A DNA stretch of 64,000 nt from Bacteroidia bacterium (GTDB taxonomy: Bacteria; Bacteroidota; Bacteroidia; Flavobacteriales; Flavobacteriaceae): positions 62,001 through 126,000 of the forward strand of contig JAUIBW010000005.1 in the NCBI GenBank assembly GCA_030427585.1, in the 5' to 3' direction. This document shows, one piece after another, positions 8,861 to 17,535 of this stretch (positions are counted from its first letter, which is position 1; each line of letters starts with the position of its first letter). The notes under the pieces are model-generated. The model ran no database searches, was not told where the DNA came from, and saw nothing but the letters and a program-made list of their open reading frames with translations. The position numbers were made by a program, and so were the translations under genes.

Positions 8861-8880
8861 AACTAACTTTTTTAGTTTTG
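8850..8880 (+). promoter_or_regulatory. Uptake-operon promoter with embedded operator
   Basis: TTG (8850-8852), 20 bases, then TAGTTTTG (8873-8880), a full match to the Bacteroidota TAnnTTTG element, 31 bases before the receptor ATG. Within the spacer lies the palindrome GTTAGTcataACTAAC (8852-8867), which covers the regulator's own start codon. A metal-loaded repressor bound here would block both genes. On the minus strand TAATTTTG (8902-8895) is a possible -7 element for the regulator gene. Confidence 0.65.
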
Positions 8881-8911
8881 TCGAAATAATAAAACAAAAT
8901 TACTAAACCTA

Positions 8912-11137
8912 ATGCAATTACGTATAATAATCTTATTTGCTTTTACAAACCACCTTATTTACAATACTTTACATTCTCAAGAACTCAATTCTACCAGTAT
9001 ACTAAAAGGTGTAATATACGATGATAACGGAATACTTCCTTTTGCTAATATATATATAGAAGGAACTTCTCTTGGTAGTTCTAGCGATGAAAATGGCGTA
9101 TTTAGTATTGAAAATATACCTGTTGGAGATTATAAAGTGGTTGCTTCATTTACGGGTTACACACCTATTAAGAAAAAGGTATCTATAGTAACAGGAGAAA
9201 ATAAAATAAACCTTGTTATGTCACAAGGGTCATCTCTAGATGAAGTGGTGATCACAGGAACATTAAAAGCTGTAAGTCGATCAGAAAGTCCTGTTCCCGT
9301 AGAAATCTATTCTCCTACATTTTTCAAAAAAAATCCAACACCAAATTTATTCGAATCCTTACAAAATGTAAATGGTGTAAGACCTCAACTTAACTGTAGT
9401 ATTTGCAACACTGGTGATATTCATATTAATGGATTAGAAGGACCTTATACCCTGGTTATGATTGACGGAATGCCAATAGTAAGTGGATTATCTACCGTTT
9501 ACGGATTATCAGGAATACCTAATTCACTAATTGATAGAATCGAAGTAGTAAAAGGCCCTGCTTCATCTCTATATGGAAGTGAAGCTGTTGGAGGTCTCAT
9601 CAATGTTATCACAAAAAATCCTAATGACGCACCTGAAATAAGTACTGATGTTTTTGCTACCAGTTGGGGAGAAACCAATATAGATTTTGGTTTTAAAACC
9701 AAATTAGGTAATGCTACTGCTCTATTTGGCGCCAATTATTTTTATTATGATCAAGCTATAGACAACAACGATGATGGATTTACAGATCTTACATTACAGG
9801 ATCGTATATCTATATTTAATAAATGGAATTTTAATCGCAAAAGCGGAAAAAACTTTACCCTTGCCGGCAGGTTTTATTATGAAGATAGATGGGGAGGGGA
9901 AAATGAATGGAATTCTGATTTTAGAGGAAGTGATCAAATATATGGAGAGAGCATATATACTGCACGATATGAAATACTGGGCAATTACGAACTACCGATA
10001 GAAGAACCCTTAACATTCTCTTTTTCTTATACAGATCACGATCAAGATTCATATTATGGGACCGTATCCTACCAGGCAAAACAACGCATTGGTTTTACGC
10101 AGTTAACCTGGGATAAAAAAATAAAATCACACGATCTACTATTCGGAGCTGCTTACAGATATCAATATTATGACGATAACACACCAGCAACAATTACGAA
10201 TGGCCAAAACGATCCTGAAGAAACAAATACTCCCGGTTTATTTTTACAAGACGAAATCACACTGGCCCCTAAACATAAACTATTATTAGGAGCAAGATTA
10301 GATTATCATAACCTGCACGGAACTATTTTTACCCCAAGGCTTGCTTATAAATGGAGTATTAATGACAAAAATGTTTTTAGATTAAATGCCGGTACGGGGT
10401 TTAGAGTCGTTAATCTTTTTACAGAAGATCATGCAGCTCTCACAGGTTCTCGGGAGGTAATTATCGAAGAAGATCTCGACCCCGAAGAGTCTTATAATGT
10501 AAACCTTAATTATATTAAAAAAATATTTTTTGACAACGGAACCTTTATTGGGCTGGATGCTTCAGCCTGGTATACCTATTTCACAAATGCCATTATTCCC
10601 GATTATGAAACAAATGCTGAAGAAATACGATATGGCAATTTAGATGGTCATGCTGTATCTACCGGAGTAAGCCTTAATACTGATATTAACTTTTCTAATG
10701 GATTAAAATTCACATTAGGAATGAGTGGGCTTAATGTTTCAAATACGGAGAACGGAATAACTACACGCCAGATACTTACAGAAAGTTTTACAGGAACCTG
10801 GGGAGCAACTTATAAAATACAATCCCTTAACTTAACAATAGATTATACAGGAAACATATACGGCCCTATGCGATTAGCAACTCAGGGACTAAACGATCCC
10901 AGAAAAGACAAATCACCATGGTGGAGTATCCAAAACATACAATTCTCACATAAAACCAAAAACAACATAGAAATTTACGGAGGCATTAAAAATTTATTAG
11001 ACTGGACACCTAGCCGGGGAAACCCTTTTTTAATAGCCGGCGCCGATGACCCATTTGGACCAGATTTTGATACCACATACATATATGCTTCTAATCAAGG
11101 GATACGAGGTTTTTTAGGCGTTCGTTATTTCTTGTAA
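8912..11137 (+). CDS. TonB-dependent receptor, probable metal or metallophore uptake
   Basis: A 741-residue outer-membrane receptor. It has a signal peptide (cleavage near LHSQE), a CarboxypepD-regulatory-like beta domain (about 28-105), a TonB plug (about 115-235, with DGMPIVSGLSTVYGLSGIPN and IEVVKGPASSLYGSEAVGG), and a 22-strand type barrel ending in the aromatic terminus GVRYFL. The plug has two cysteines in NCSICNTGDIHINGLEG, a pattern I associate with receptors beside metal ABC systems. Expression from the promoter at 8850-8880 and the following genes suggest uptake of Mn, Fe or another divalent metal complex; the ligand is inferred, not seen. Confidence 0.9.
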   Translation: MQLRIIILFAFTNHLIYNTLHSQELNSTSILKGVIYDDNGILPFANIYIEGTSLGSSSDENGVFSIENIPVGDYKVVASFTGYTPIKKKVSIVTGENKINLVMSQGSSLDEVVITGTLKAVSRSESPVPVEIYSPTFFKKNPTPNLFESLQNVNGVRPQLNCSICNTGDIHINGLEGPYTLVMIDGMPIVSGLSTVYGLSGIPNSLIDRIEVVKGPASSLYGSEAVGGLINVITKNPNDAPEISTDVFATSWGETNIDFGFKTKLGNATALFGANYFYYDQAIDNNDDGFTDLTLQDRISIFNKWNFNRKSGKNFTLAGRFYYEDRWGGENEWNSDFRGSDQIYGESIYTARYEILGNYELPIEEPLTFSFSYTDHDQDSYYGTVSYQAKQRIGFTQLTWDKKIKSHDLLFGAAYRYQYYDDNTPATITNGQNDPEETNTPGLFLQDEITLAPKHKLLLGARLDYHNLHGTIFTPRLAYKWSINDKNVFRLNAGTGFRVVNLFTEDHAALTGSREVIIEEDLDPEESYNVNLNYIKKIFFDNGTFIGLDASAWYTYFTNAIIPDYETNAEEIRYGNLDGHAVSTGVSLNTDINFSNGLKFTLGMSGLNVSNTENGITTRQILTESFTGTWGATYKIQSLNLTIDYTGNIYGPMRLATQGLNDPRKDKSPWWSIQNIQFSHKTKNNIEIYGGIKNLLDWTPSRGNPFLIAGADDPFGPDFDTTYIYASNQGIRGFLGVRYFL

Positions 11138-11149
11138 ACTCAATACAAA

Positions 11150-11629
11150 ATGAAAGCTTTTTATCTCATATCATTTTTCATAGTACCTCTTCTGCATCAG
11201 AATGCAATAGCACAACTACAGGTTAACTCTTTTGAGTCTATAGAAAACAAAATGACTATGGCCCCCAAACCTTTGGTCGTATTTATTCATACCAATTGGT
11301 GTATGTACTGCAAGAATATGGAAAATACAACTTTTAACAATACTGATGTTATACAACAATTAAACCAAAATTTCTATTTCGCTTCACTAAATGGTGAAAG
11401 TCGTGAAACCATACACTTCTTAAACAAATCTTTTCGCTTTCAACCTAATGGAAACAAAACCGGAGTGCATCAATTAGCCCGGGAACTTGCTACAGTTAAT
11501 AACAAAATTGGGTATCCAACATTAGCAATCTTAAATCACAAATACGAAATCATATTTCAACAGCAATCTTTTTTAAACGCTAAAGAACTTATCAGAATAT
11601 TAAATAAACTTTCTAAAAATGATTCATAA
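11150..11629 (+). CDS. Secreted thioredoxin-fold protein
   Basis: A 159-residue protein with an N-terminal signal peptide (hydrophobic 1-20, ending IAQL) and a thioredoxin-like domain. The redox motif CMYC is at residues 51-54 in HTNWCMYCKNME, and a cis-Pro is likely in KIGYPTLAI. It resembles DUF255/thioredoxin-7 type proteins. It should act in the periplasm, perhaps keeping the receptor or binding-protein cysteines reduced or handling metal. It lies 12 bases after the receptor gene and overlaps the binding-protein gene by 11 bases, so it is an integral part of the uptake operon. Confidence 0.82.
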   Translation: MKAFYLISFFIVPLLHQNAIAQLQVNSFESIENKMTMAPKPLVVFIHTNWCMYCKNMENTTFNNTDVIQQLNQNFYFASLNGESRETIHFLNKSFRFQPNGNKTGVHQLARELATVNNKIGYPTLAILNHKYEIIFQQQSFLNAKELIRILNKLSKNDS

Positions 11630-12536
11630 AAAATTAATGCTATTGCTCCTTGTTTTTACGTTTTTTTCCTGTAAAAAAGAAGTAAAAGATAAAAATCAAA
11701 AACTACAAGTGGTTACCACCACCTCTATGATCACCGATATGGTTAAAAACATCGGTAGAGATCTAATTGAAGTCGAAGGATTAATGGGAAGTGGTGTCGA
11801 TCCTCATTTATACAAAGCCAGCGAAGGTGATGTATCTAAATTGGTGAATGCCGATGTAATTTTTTATAACGGTTTACACCTGGAAGGAAAGCTGGTAGAA
11901 GTATTTGAAAAAATGAAACATCAGCATATTAATACCATAGCTGTAGGAGAAAGTTTAGACAAAAATACGTTAATTGGTTCTGATTATTTTGCTTCGAATT
12001 ACGACCCTCATATATGGTTTAGTGTAAAAAACTGGAAAATCATAACGACGTTCATTACCCATAAACTAGCAGAGATAGATCCAAAAAATGCTGAAGCTTT
12101 TAAAGCCAACGGAAAAACATACTTGACTAAGCTAGATGAATTAGAAAACAAATTAAAAAACACTATTGCTTCTTTGCCAAAAGAAAAACGAATTCTGGTT
12201 ACAGCACACGATGCTTTTAGTTATTTTGGGAAAGCATATGATTTTGATGTAGTTGGTTTACAAGGGTTATCTACCGCTACGGAAGCTGGAGTACAGGATG
12301 TTCAAAAATTAGCTAACTTTATTATTGAGAAGAAAGTAAAAGCTATTTTTGTAGAAAGCTCTGTACCTAAGCGAACTATTGAAGCTTTACAAGCTGCAGT
12401 AAAATCAAAGAATCATGAAGTAGCCATAGGCGGAACATTGTTCTCTGATGCATTAGGTAATACAGGGACAAAAGAAGGTAGCTATATTGGCATGTTTACA
12501 TATAATGTCAATACTATTATTAATGCTCTCAAGTAG
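11619..12536 (+). CDS. Metal ABC transporter substrate-binding lipoprotein (TroA/PsaA type)
   Basis: A 305-residue cluster A-I metal-binding protein with lipobox FFSC (Cys18). Metal ligands are recognisable: His in GVDPHLYKAS, His in YDPHIWFS, an acidic position in IFVESSVPK, and Asp in LFSDALG. The His/Asp-rich loop typical of zinc-specific ZnuA is absent, favouring Mn or Fe over Zn, though this is only suggestive. Its start overlaps the thioredoxin gene by 11 bases and the ATPase gene follows after 27 bases. Confidence 0.92.
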   Translation: MIHKKLMLLLLVFTFFSCKKEVKDKNQKLQVVTTTSMITDMVKNIGRDLIEVEGLMGSGVDPHLYKASEGDVSKLVNADVIFYNGLHLEGKLVEVFEKMKHQHINTIAVGESLDKNTLIGSDYFASNYDPHIWFSVKNWKIITTFITHKLAEIDPKNAEAFKANGKTYLTKLDELENKLKNTIASLPKEKRILVTAHDAFSYFGKAYDFDVVGLQGLSTATEAGVQDVQKLANFIIEKKVKAIFVESSVPKRTIEALQAAVKSKNHEVAIGGTLFSDALGNTGTKEGSYIGMFTYNVNTIINALK

Positions 12537-12563
12537 CGGATATATTGAATAAAAATTGTTTAC

Positions 12564-13304
12564 ATGAAAGAACAAAAAATCGCAGTTCAAATAGATGATT
12601 TAACTGTAGCTTACAATTACAAACCTGTACTATGGGATATTGACCTCGCTATACCCGAAGGTGTACTTATGGCAATTGTAGGACCCAACGGGGCAGGAAA
12701 ATCTACTTTGATAAAATCGATTTTAGATATCATTAAACCCATTGCAGGAAGTACCCAAATTTATGGAAAACCATACAAGAAACAACGCTCACTGGTAGCC
12801 TATGTCCCTCAAAAAGGAAGTGTAGACTGGGATTTCCCTACCACTGCATTAGATGTAGTAATGATGGGAACTTATGGAAACCTGGGATGGATCAAAAGAC
12901 CAGGACAAAAACAAAAAAAAGCAGCTCTTGAAGCATTAGAAAAAGTAGGAATGCTTTCTTTTAAAAGCAGGCAGATAAGTCAACTTTCGGGAGGACAACA
13001 ACAACGTATTTTTTTAGCAAGGGCTTTGGTTCAAAATGCATCTATCTATTTTATGGATGAACCATTTCAAGGAGTAGACGCTACTACAGAAAAAGCAATT
13101 ATTAACATCCTAAAAGAACTTAGAAAAGCAGGAAAAACAGTAATTGTAGTGCATCATGATTTACAAACTGTACCAGAATATTTTGACTGGGTTACTTTTC
13201 TTAATGTAAAAAAGATTGCTACCGGACCGGTAAAGGACATTTTTAATGATGACAATTTAACCAAAACCTATGGAATTAATTATAAAGTTAGTATACAACG
13301 GTAA
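12564..13304 (+). CDS. Metal ABC transporter ATPase
   Basis: A 246-residue ABC ATPase of the Mn/Zn/Fe (ZnuC/MntB) group. Walker A is GPNGAGKST, the signature is [15 protein letters not shown], Walker B is [12 protein letters not shown], and the switch His is in [19 protein letters not shown] is the typical Q-loop region of this transporter class. It energises the two permeases that follow and lies 5 bases before the first. Confidence 0.94.
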   Translation: MKEQKIAVQIDDLTVAYNYKPVLWDIDLAIPEGVLMAIVGPNGAGKSTLIKSILDIIKPIAGSTQIYGKPYKKQRSLVAYVPQKGSVDWDFPTTALDVVMMGTYGNLGWIKRPGQKQKKAALEALEKVGMLSFKSRQISQLSGGQQQRIFLARALVQNASIYFMDEPFQGVDATTEKAIINILKELRKAGKTVIVVHHDLQTVPEYFDWVTFLNVKKIATGPVKDIFNDDNLTKTYGINYKVSIQR

Positions 13305-13309
13305 GAACT

Positions 13310-14440
13310 ATGGATGTAAAAGAATACATAGAACTTGTCTTTACAGATTATACTTTGCGTACAATTACATTAGGTACGGCGGTACTTGGCGCTATTTGTG
13401 GTATGTTGGGTAGTTTTGCTGTATTACGCAAGCAAAGTTTATTAGGAGATGCTATTTCTCATGCTGCACTGCCTGGTATAGCAATTGCTTTTCTAGTTAT
13501 TGGTACAAAAAATAGCTCTGCATTTCTATTAGGAGCATTAATTAGTGGTCTAATTGGCACCTTTTGGATTCGTGGTATCACTAGTAAAACACACCTAAAA
13601 TCTGATACGGCTTTAGGTCTTATATTATCATTATTTTTTGGGTTCGGAATGTTATTGCTAACTTATATCCAGAAAATGCCCAATGCTAATCAGGCCGGTT
13701 TAGAAAGTTACCTTTTTGGGCAGGCAGCTACACTCTTAGAAAGTGATGTATGGCTTATGGTCATCGTTACGGGAATCAGCTTAGTAGTTTTGTTATTATT
13801 CTGGAAAGAACTCAAACTATTATTATTTGATCCCGATTACACTAAGACACTAGGGTTTAACACCAAATTCTTAGACATTCTTATCACCACGTTTATTGTA
13901 ATTGCTATTGTATTAGGGCTGCAAACCGTAGGTGTAGTATTAATGAGCGCTATGCTATTAGCTCCTGCTGCTGCTGCTAGACAATGGACAAATAACTTAG
14001 CCGTAATGGTTATTTTGGCAGCGATTTTTGGAGCATTCTCCGGAGTTTTCGGAACCGCTATCAGTGCCAGTCATAATAACTTATCCACAGGCCCTGTAAT
14101 TGTATTAATCTCCGGTGTTTTTGTATTATTTTCTTTTATTTTTTCTCCCGGTCGAGGACTATTATTTAGAGAAATTCGATTTAGAAAAAACAGAAGCGAT
14201 CTTCAATTACATAAAACATTATCTTTCATGTATAATATTGCCAGCACACACGAAAATATTGCGCATCCACATGCCATTAAAATTTTGAATAATTTTCAAG
14301 GTTTTACCAGAAAATCACTTCAAAAATTAGAAGACAAAGACTATGTAAAAATTGAAGGCAATATGTGGTCTCTAACCGAGTCTGGGTATAAAACTGCTTC
14401 CAATTTATATAATCAACTAACAAAAGAAGAAAATGAGTAG
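13310..14440 (+). CDS. Metal ABC permease with winged-helix-like C-terminal extension (1)
   Basis: A 376-residue inner-membrane permease of the ABC-3 family (eight or nine hydrophobic segments, to about residue 285), with the family sequences GDAISHAALPGIAIAF and LLAPAAAARQWT. About 90 residues follow the last membrane segment, longer than a plain ZnuB/MntC. The tail (SLQKLEDKDYVKIEGN, then WSLTESGYKTA) resembles the recognition helix, wing and last helix of the DtxR-type regulator at 8174-8860. It may sense metal or regulate transport from the cytoplasm. It overlaps the second permease by 8 bases. Confidence 0.9.
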   Translation: MDVKEYIELVFTDYTLRTITLGTAVLGAICGMLGSFAVLRKQSLLGDAISHAALPGIAIAFLVIGTKNSSAFLLGALISGLIGTFWIRGITSKTHLKSDTALGLILSLFFGFGMLLLTYIQKMPNANQAGLESYLFGQAATLLESDVWLMVIVTGISLVVLLLFWKELKLLLFDPDYTKTLGFNTKFLDILITTFIVIAIVLGLQTVGVVLMSAMLLAPAAAARQWTNNLAVMVILAAIFGAFSGVFGTAISASHNNLSTGPVIVLISGVFVLFSFIFSPGRGLLFREIRFRKNRSDLQLHKTLSFMYNIASTHENIAHPHAIKILNNFQGFTRKSLQKLEDKDYVKIEGNMWSLTESGYKTASNLYNQLTKEENE

Positions 14441-15593
14441 CGCACAGATAGAAATACAATTAATTGCTAGCCTGGTAGCAATAGCTTGCGCTATCCCAGG
14501 AACTTTTTTAGTATTGCGAAAAATGGCATTGATCACTGATGCAATTAGTCATTCTATCTTACCTGGTATTGTGATCGGTTTTTTTATTACTCATGACTTA
14601 TCGTCGCCTTTATTAATTATTCTTGCTGCTGCAAGTGGTGTCCTTACTGTAGTATTGGTAGAGTTTATCCAAAAGACAGGCTTAGTAAAAGAAGATACCG
14701 CCATAGGTTTAGTTTTTCCTGCCCTGTTTAGTATTGGGATTATACTTATTGCACAGAACGCAAATGATGTGCATCTAGATGTTGATGCTGTATTATTGGG
14801 AGAGCTTGCCTTTGCCCCTTTTGATCGATTACTTATAGAAGATACAGATGTAGGGCCTAAATCTTTATGGATCATAGGTATTATAGTATTGATCACATTA
14901 GCGCTATTATTTGCATTTTTTAAGGAACTAAAAGTTAGCACATTCGATGCTGGTTTAGCTTCTGCTCTTGGGTTATCCCCTGTAGTTATGCATTATGGAT
15001 TAATGACAGTTTCTTCAATCACTACCGTAGGTGCTTTTGATGCTGTTGGGGCTATTTTGGTTATTGCATTAATGATTGCACCTGCAGCCACTGCCTATCT
15101 ACTAACAAATGACCTAAAAAAAATGCTCTTATTATCGGTTATCTTTGGGATTAGTAGTGCTATTACAGGCTATTGGATAGCGCATGCGTTAGATACTTCT
15201 ATTTCTGGATCAATGACTACAGTATTAGGATTAGTTTTCTTATTCGTATACTTATTTGCCCCTAACAAAGGATTATTTTCTGTCTTATACAGGCAAAAGC
15301 AACAACGTATCGAAGTTTCTTTACTTACCTTTCTTCTGCATTTGGGAAACCATCAGGAAGAAGAAGAACGACATGTAAAACATCTAAACGAGCATATTAA
15401 TTGGCAGAAGGTACAATCAAAATCTGTGCTAAACCTGGCACTTAAAAATAATATGATTACAATTAACAACGATATTGTTTCTTTAACTAAAAAAGGAAAA
15501 AACTTTACAACAGAAGCAATTGATCATATTGTAAGTAATAAAAATTCTGAAATCGAAAACATGAAGGATCGATTTTTCTTATTTAGAGGATAA
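14433..15593 (+). CDS. Metal ABC permease with winged-helix-like C-terminal extension (2)
   Basis: A 386-residue paralogue of the preceding permease (GDAISH replaced by TDAISHSILPGIVIGF; MIAPAATAYLLT near the sixth segment). The pair probably forms a heterodimer over two copies of the ATPase. Its C-terminal about 100 residues are again cytoplasmic and HTH-like (WQKVQSKSVLNLALKNNMIT, then VSLTKKGKNFT), although less clearly than in the first permease. This is the last gene of the uptake operon. Confidence 0.9.
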   Translation: MSSAQIEIQLIASLVAIACAIPGTFLVLRKMALITDAISHSILPGIVIGFFITHDLSSPLLIILAAASGVLTVVLVEFIQKTGLVKEDTAIGLVFPALFSIGIILIAQNANDVHLDVDAVLLGELAFAPFDRLLIEDTDVGPKSLWIIGIIVLITLALLFAFFKELKVSTFDAGLASALGLSPVVMHYGLMTVSSITTVGAFDAVGAILVIALMIAPAATAYLLTNDLKKMLLLSVIFGISSAITGYWIAHALDTSISGSMTTVLGLVFLFVYLFAPNKGLFSVLYRQKQQRIEVSLLTFLLHLGNHQEEEERHVKHLNEHINWQKVQSKSVLNLALKNNMITINNDIVSLTKKGKNFTTEAIDHIVSNKNSEIENMKDRFFLFRG

Positions 15594-15794
15594 ACATACA
15601 AACTCTACTTCTCTGGTATAAGTAATCACTTTTACATTTTTAATTTTAAATGTATTTTTAAAAGAAAAAAGGGAAATGCTTATATCTTTACAAAAGACTT
15701 TAATACCACTCTCTATTTTATTTAACAAAGCGATATATATTGAAGCAGTTTGGAGCTGTAATAGATTTTCTAATGTATAATCTGGGTTTAACAT
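15579..15794 (-). CDS. Doubtful small ORF (71 aa)
   Basis: A minus-strand reading frame occupying most of the first 200 bases after the permease and overlapping its 3' end by 15 bases. The translation (start MLNPDYTLENLLQLQ) resembles nothing I know, has no signal or membrane segment, and lacks a clear promoter. It may be chance in AT-rich DNA. Confidence 0.22.
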   Translation of the reverse strand: MLNPDYTLENLLQLQTASIYIALLNKIESGIKVFCKDISISLFSFKNTFKIKNVKVITYTREVEFVCLSSK

Positions 15795-15884
15795 AGAAAT
15801 CTATATATTTAGACTTAAAAGCGTAAGTTCGGTATAAGGATTTATTTTTAAAAAGCCCTCAAGTTGAGTAATTTTTCATAGTGA

Positions 15885-15990
15885 AATGAAGAAAAATTGT
15901 ATCGAAATTAGGTTTTTACTTGTCTTCGATAGTTCGGCTGAGCCCTTCGATAAACTCAAGACAGGCCTTATCGAAGTACAATTTTCTACC
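15885..15990. repeat. REP-like interspersed palindromic element
   Basis: In the 472-base gap 15594-16065. TTCGATA occurs twice and its complement TATCGAA once, around GGCTGAGCCCTTCGATAAAC and CTCAAGACAGGCC. Outer arms AAAAATTGTATCGA (near 15891) and TCGAAGTACAATTTT (near 15971) are also complementary. GC content is clearly higher than in the surroundings. It looks like a mobile palindromic (REP/MITE-like) sequence of a type scattered between genes in many Bacteroidota. The rest of the gap shows nothing I can identify. Confidence 0.5.
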
Positions 15991-16065
15991 GAAAATCACT
16001 CTAACTGACGTAAATTTTCTTACATCGAACTTACACTTTTTAAGTCTAATCTATTTCGATGCTTT

Positions 16066-17319
16066 ATGAATCAAACAAAACTGCCTTGGTACTTTCTTTT
16101 TCTGGTTATTTTAGCAGGAGAATCTGTTTTTATTCTTCCATTTGTTCTTTCACGAGTATTTAGACCAACAGTACTTGAGGTATTTAACTTAGATAATATT
16201 CAATTAGGTATATGTTTCTCTATTTACGGAACTGTAGCTCTAATATCTTACCTTTTTGGAGGTGCATTAGCCGATAAGTTTCTTCCAAGAAAATTAATAG
16301 CTACAGCACTATGGATGACCGCTTTAGGGGGATTAATTTATGCCAGTTTCCCTAATTACACAATACTAAAAGTACTTTATGGTTATTGGGGTTTTACTAC
16401 TATATTTTTATTCTGGGCTCCTATGATTAAAGCTACTCGTATTTGGGGAGGCAACACTTCTCAAGGTAAAGCATTTGGATTTTTAGATGGTGGTCGGGGA
16501 TTAGTTGGTGCTTTATTCGGAGTTTTGGGAGTATTTATTTTCTCACTATTTATTACTTCAGAAATCTCTGAAGCGACTACTACCGAAAGCAAAGCTGCTT
16601 TTAAATATGTAATCTTAGTGTCTTCTGGCATTGTTAGTATTGTAGGAATATTGGTTTGGTTATTTATGAAAATGGATCATGAATTAGAAAAACAAATTAC
16701 GGTAGAGAAAATTACAATATCTCAAGTACAAGAAGTATTACGTCTATCTTCTGTTTGGTTACTCATGATCATTATTTTATGCGCTTATGTAGGTTACAAA
16801 ATTACCGATGTATTTTCACTATATGCTCAAGATGTTATGCTATATGATCAAGTACAATCAGCTCAAGTAGGTACATTTTTATTATTTATCCGACCTATTA
16901 TTGGAGTTTTAATTGGAGTATTAGCCGACCGCTCACAAACCACTTTTTGGTTACTTATTAGTTTTATAGTTTCATTCTTTGGGGCATTATTGTTTGCCTC
17001 GGGTATAATTTCAGATTCTTCGACAGCTTTATTTTTTATATCAATTTTAGTAGTAGCGACAGGGGTATATGCTGCCCGTTCTTTATACTTTGCAGTAATG
17101 CAAAAAGGAAAAATCCCACTAGTTCTTACAGGAACTGCCGTTGGCATTATTTCTCTTATTGGCTATACTCCTGATATATTTGCAGGACCTGCAATGGGAT
17201 ACCTCCTGGAAAATTCACCCGGCCCAGAAGGGCACCGGCATGTGTTTTGGATGTTGGCATTATTTTCTTTTATAGGCGGTCTCGCTTCCTGGTATTATTA
17301 TAAATGGTATAAAAAGTAA
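16066..17319 (+). CDS. Major facilitator superfamily transporter
   Basis: A 417-residue MFS permease with about 12 hydrophobic segments. The loop 2-3 signature appears as GGALADKFLPRKLIA (about residues 65-79), and a second-half equivalent is GVLADRSQTTFW. TRIWGGNTSQGKAFGFLDGGRG resembles MFS proteins of the nitrate/sugar-phosphate type, but the substrate cannot be inferred. No regulator is adjacent. Its stop codon lies within the first copy of a 41-bp tandem repeat. Confidence 0.88.
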   Translation: MNQTKLPWYFLFLVILAGESVFILPFVLSRVFRPTVLEVFNLDNIQLGICFSIYGTVALISYLFGGALADKFLPRKLIATALWMTALGGLIYASFPNYTILKVLYGYWGFTTIFLFWAPMIKATRIWGGNTSQGKAFGFLDGGRGLVGALFGVLGVFIFSLFITSEISEATTTESKAAFKYVILVSSGIVSIVGILVWLFMKMDHELEKQITVEKITISQVQEVLRLSSVWLLMIIILCAYVGYKITDVFSLYAQDVMLYDQVQSAQVGTFLLFIRPIIGVLIGVLADRSQTTFWLLISFIVSFFGALLFASGIISDSSTALFFISILVVATGVYAARSLYFAVMQKGKIPLVLTGTAVGIISLIGYTPDIFAGPAMGYLLENSPGPEGHRHVFWMLALFSFIGGLASWYYYKWYKK

Positions 17320-17471
17320 AAAACTGACCGTCAGTTTCCTTCTCCTACATCAAAAAGTAAAAAACTGACCGTCAGTTTCCTTCTCCTATATCAAAAAGTA
17401 AAAAGTTGACCGTCAGTTTCCTTCTCCCACATCAAAAAGTAAAAAACCAACGGTTAATTTTTCATTTTGAT
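17311..17471 (+). repeat. 41-bp tandem repeat carrying hairpins, over the MFS stop codon
   Basis: Three head-to-tail copies of 41 bp (17311-17351, 17352-17392, 17393-17433), each opening AAAAAGTAAAAA, then a diverged fourth (from 17434). Copy 1 contains the MFS codons AAA AAG TAA. Each copy contains the palindrome AAACTGA-CCG-TCAGTTT. In copy 3 it reads AAGTTGA-CCG-TCAGTTT, where both changes give G-U pairs and keep the stem. Copy 4 has AACC-AAC-GGTT followed by TTTTT (17445-17462), which could be the original terminator. The 13-bp core also resembles a TetR-type operator. Confidence 0.85.
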
Positions 17472-17535
17472 ACTAAAGCTTAAAAAAAACTGTTTACTAT
17501 CTATTGATTTATAACATATTACCAAAAATTACACA

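Noticed and set aside
17311..17433. CRISPR-like regular repeat
   Set aside because: The 41-bp units are directly contiguous with no variable spacers and there are no cas genes.
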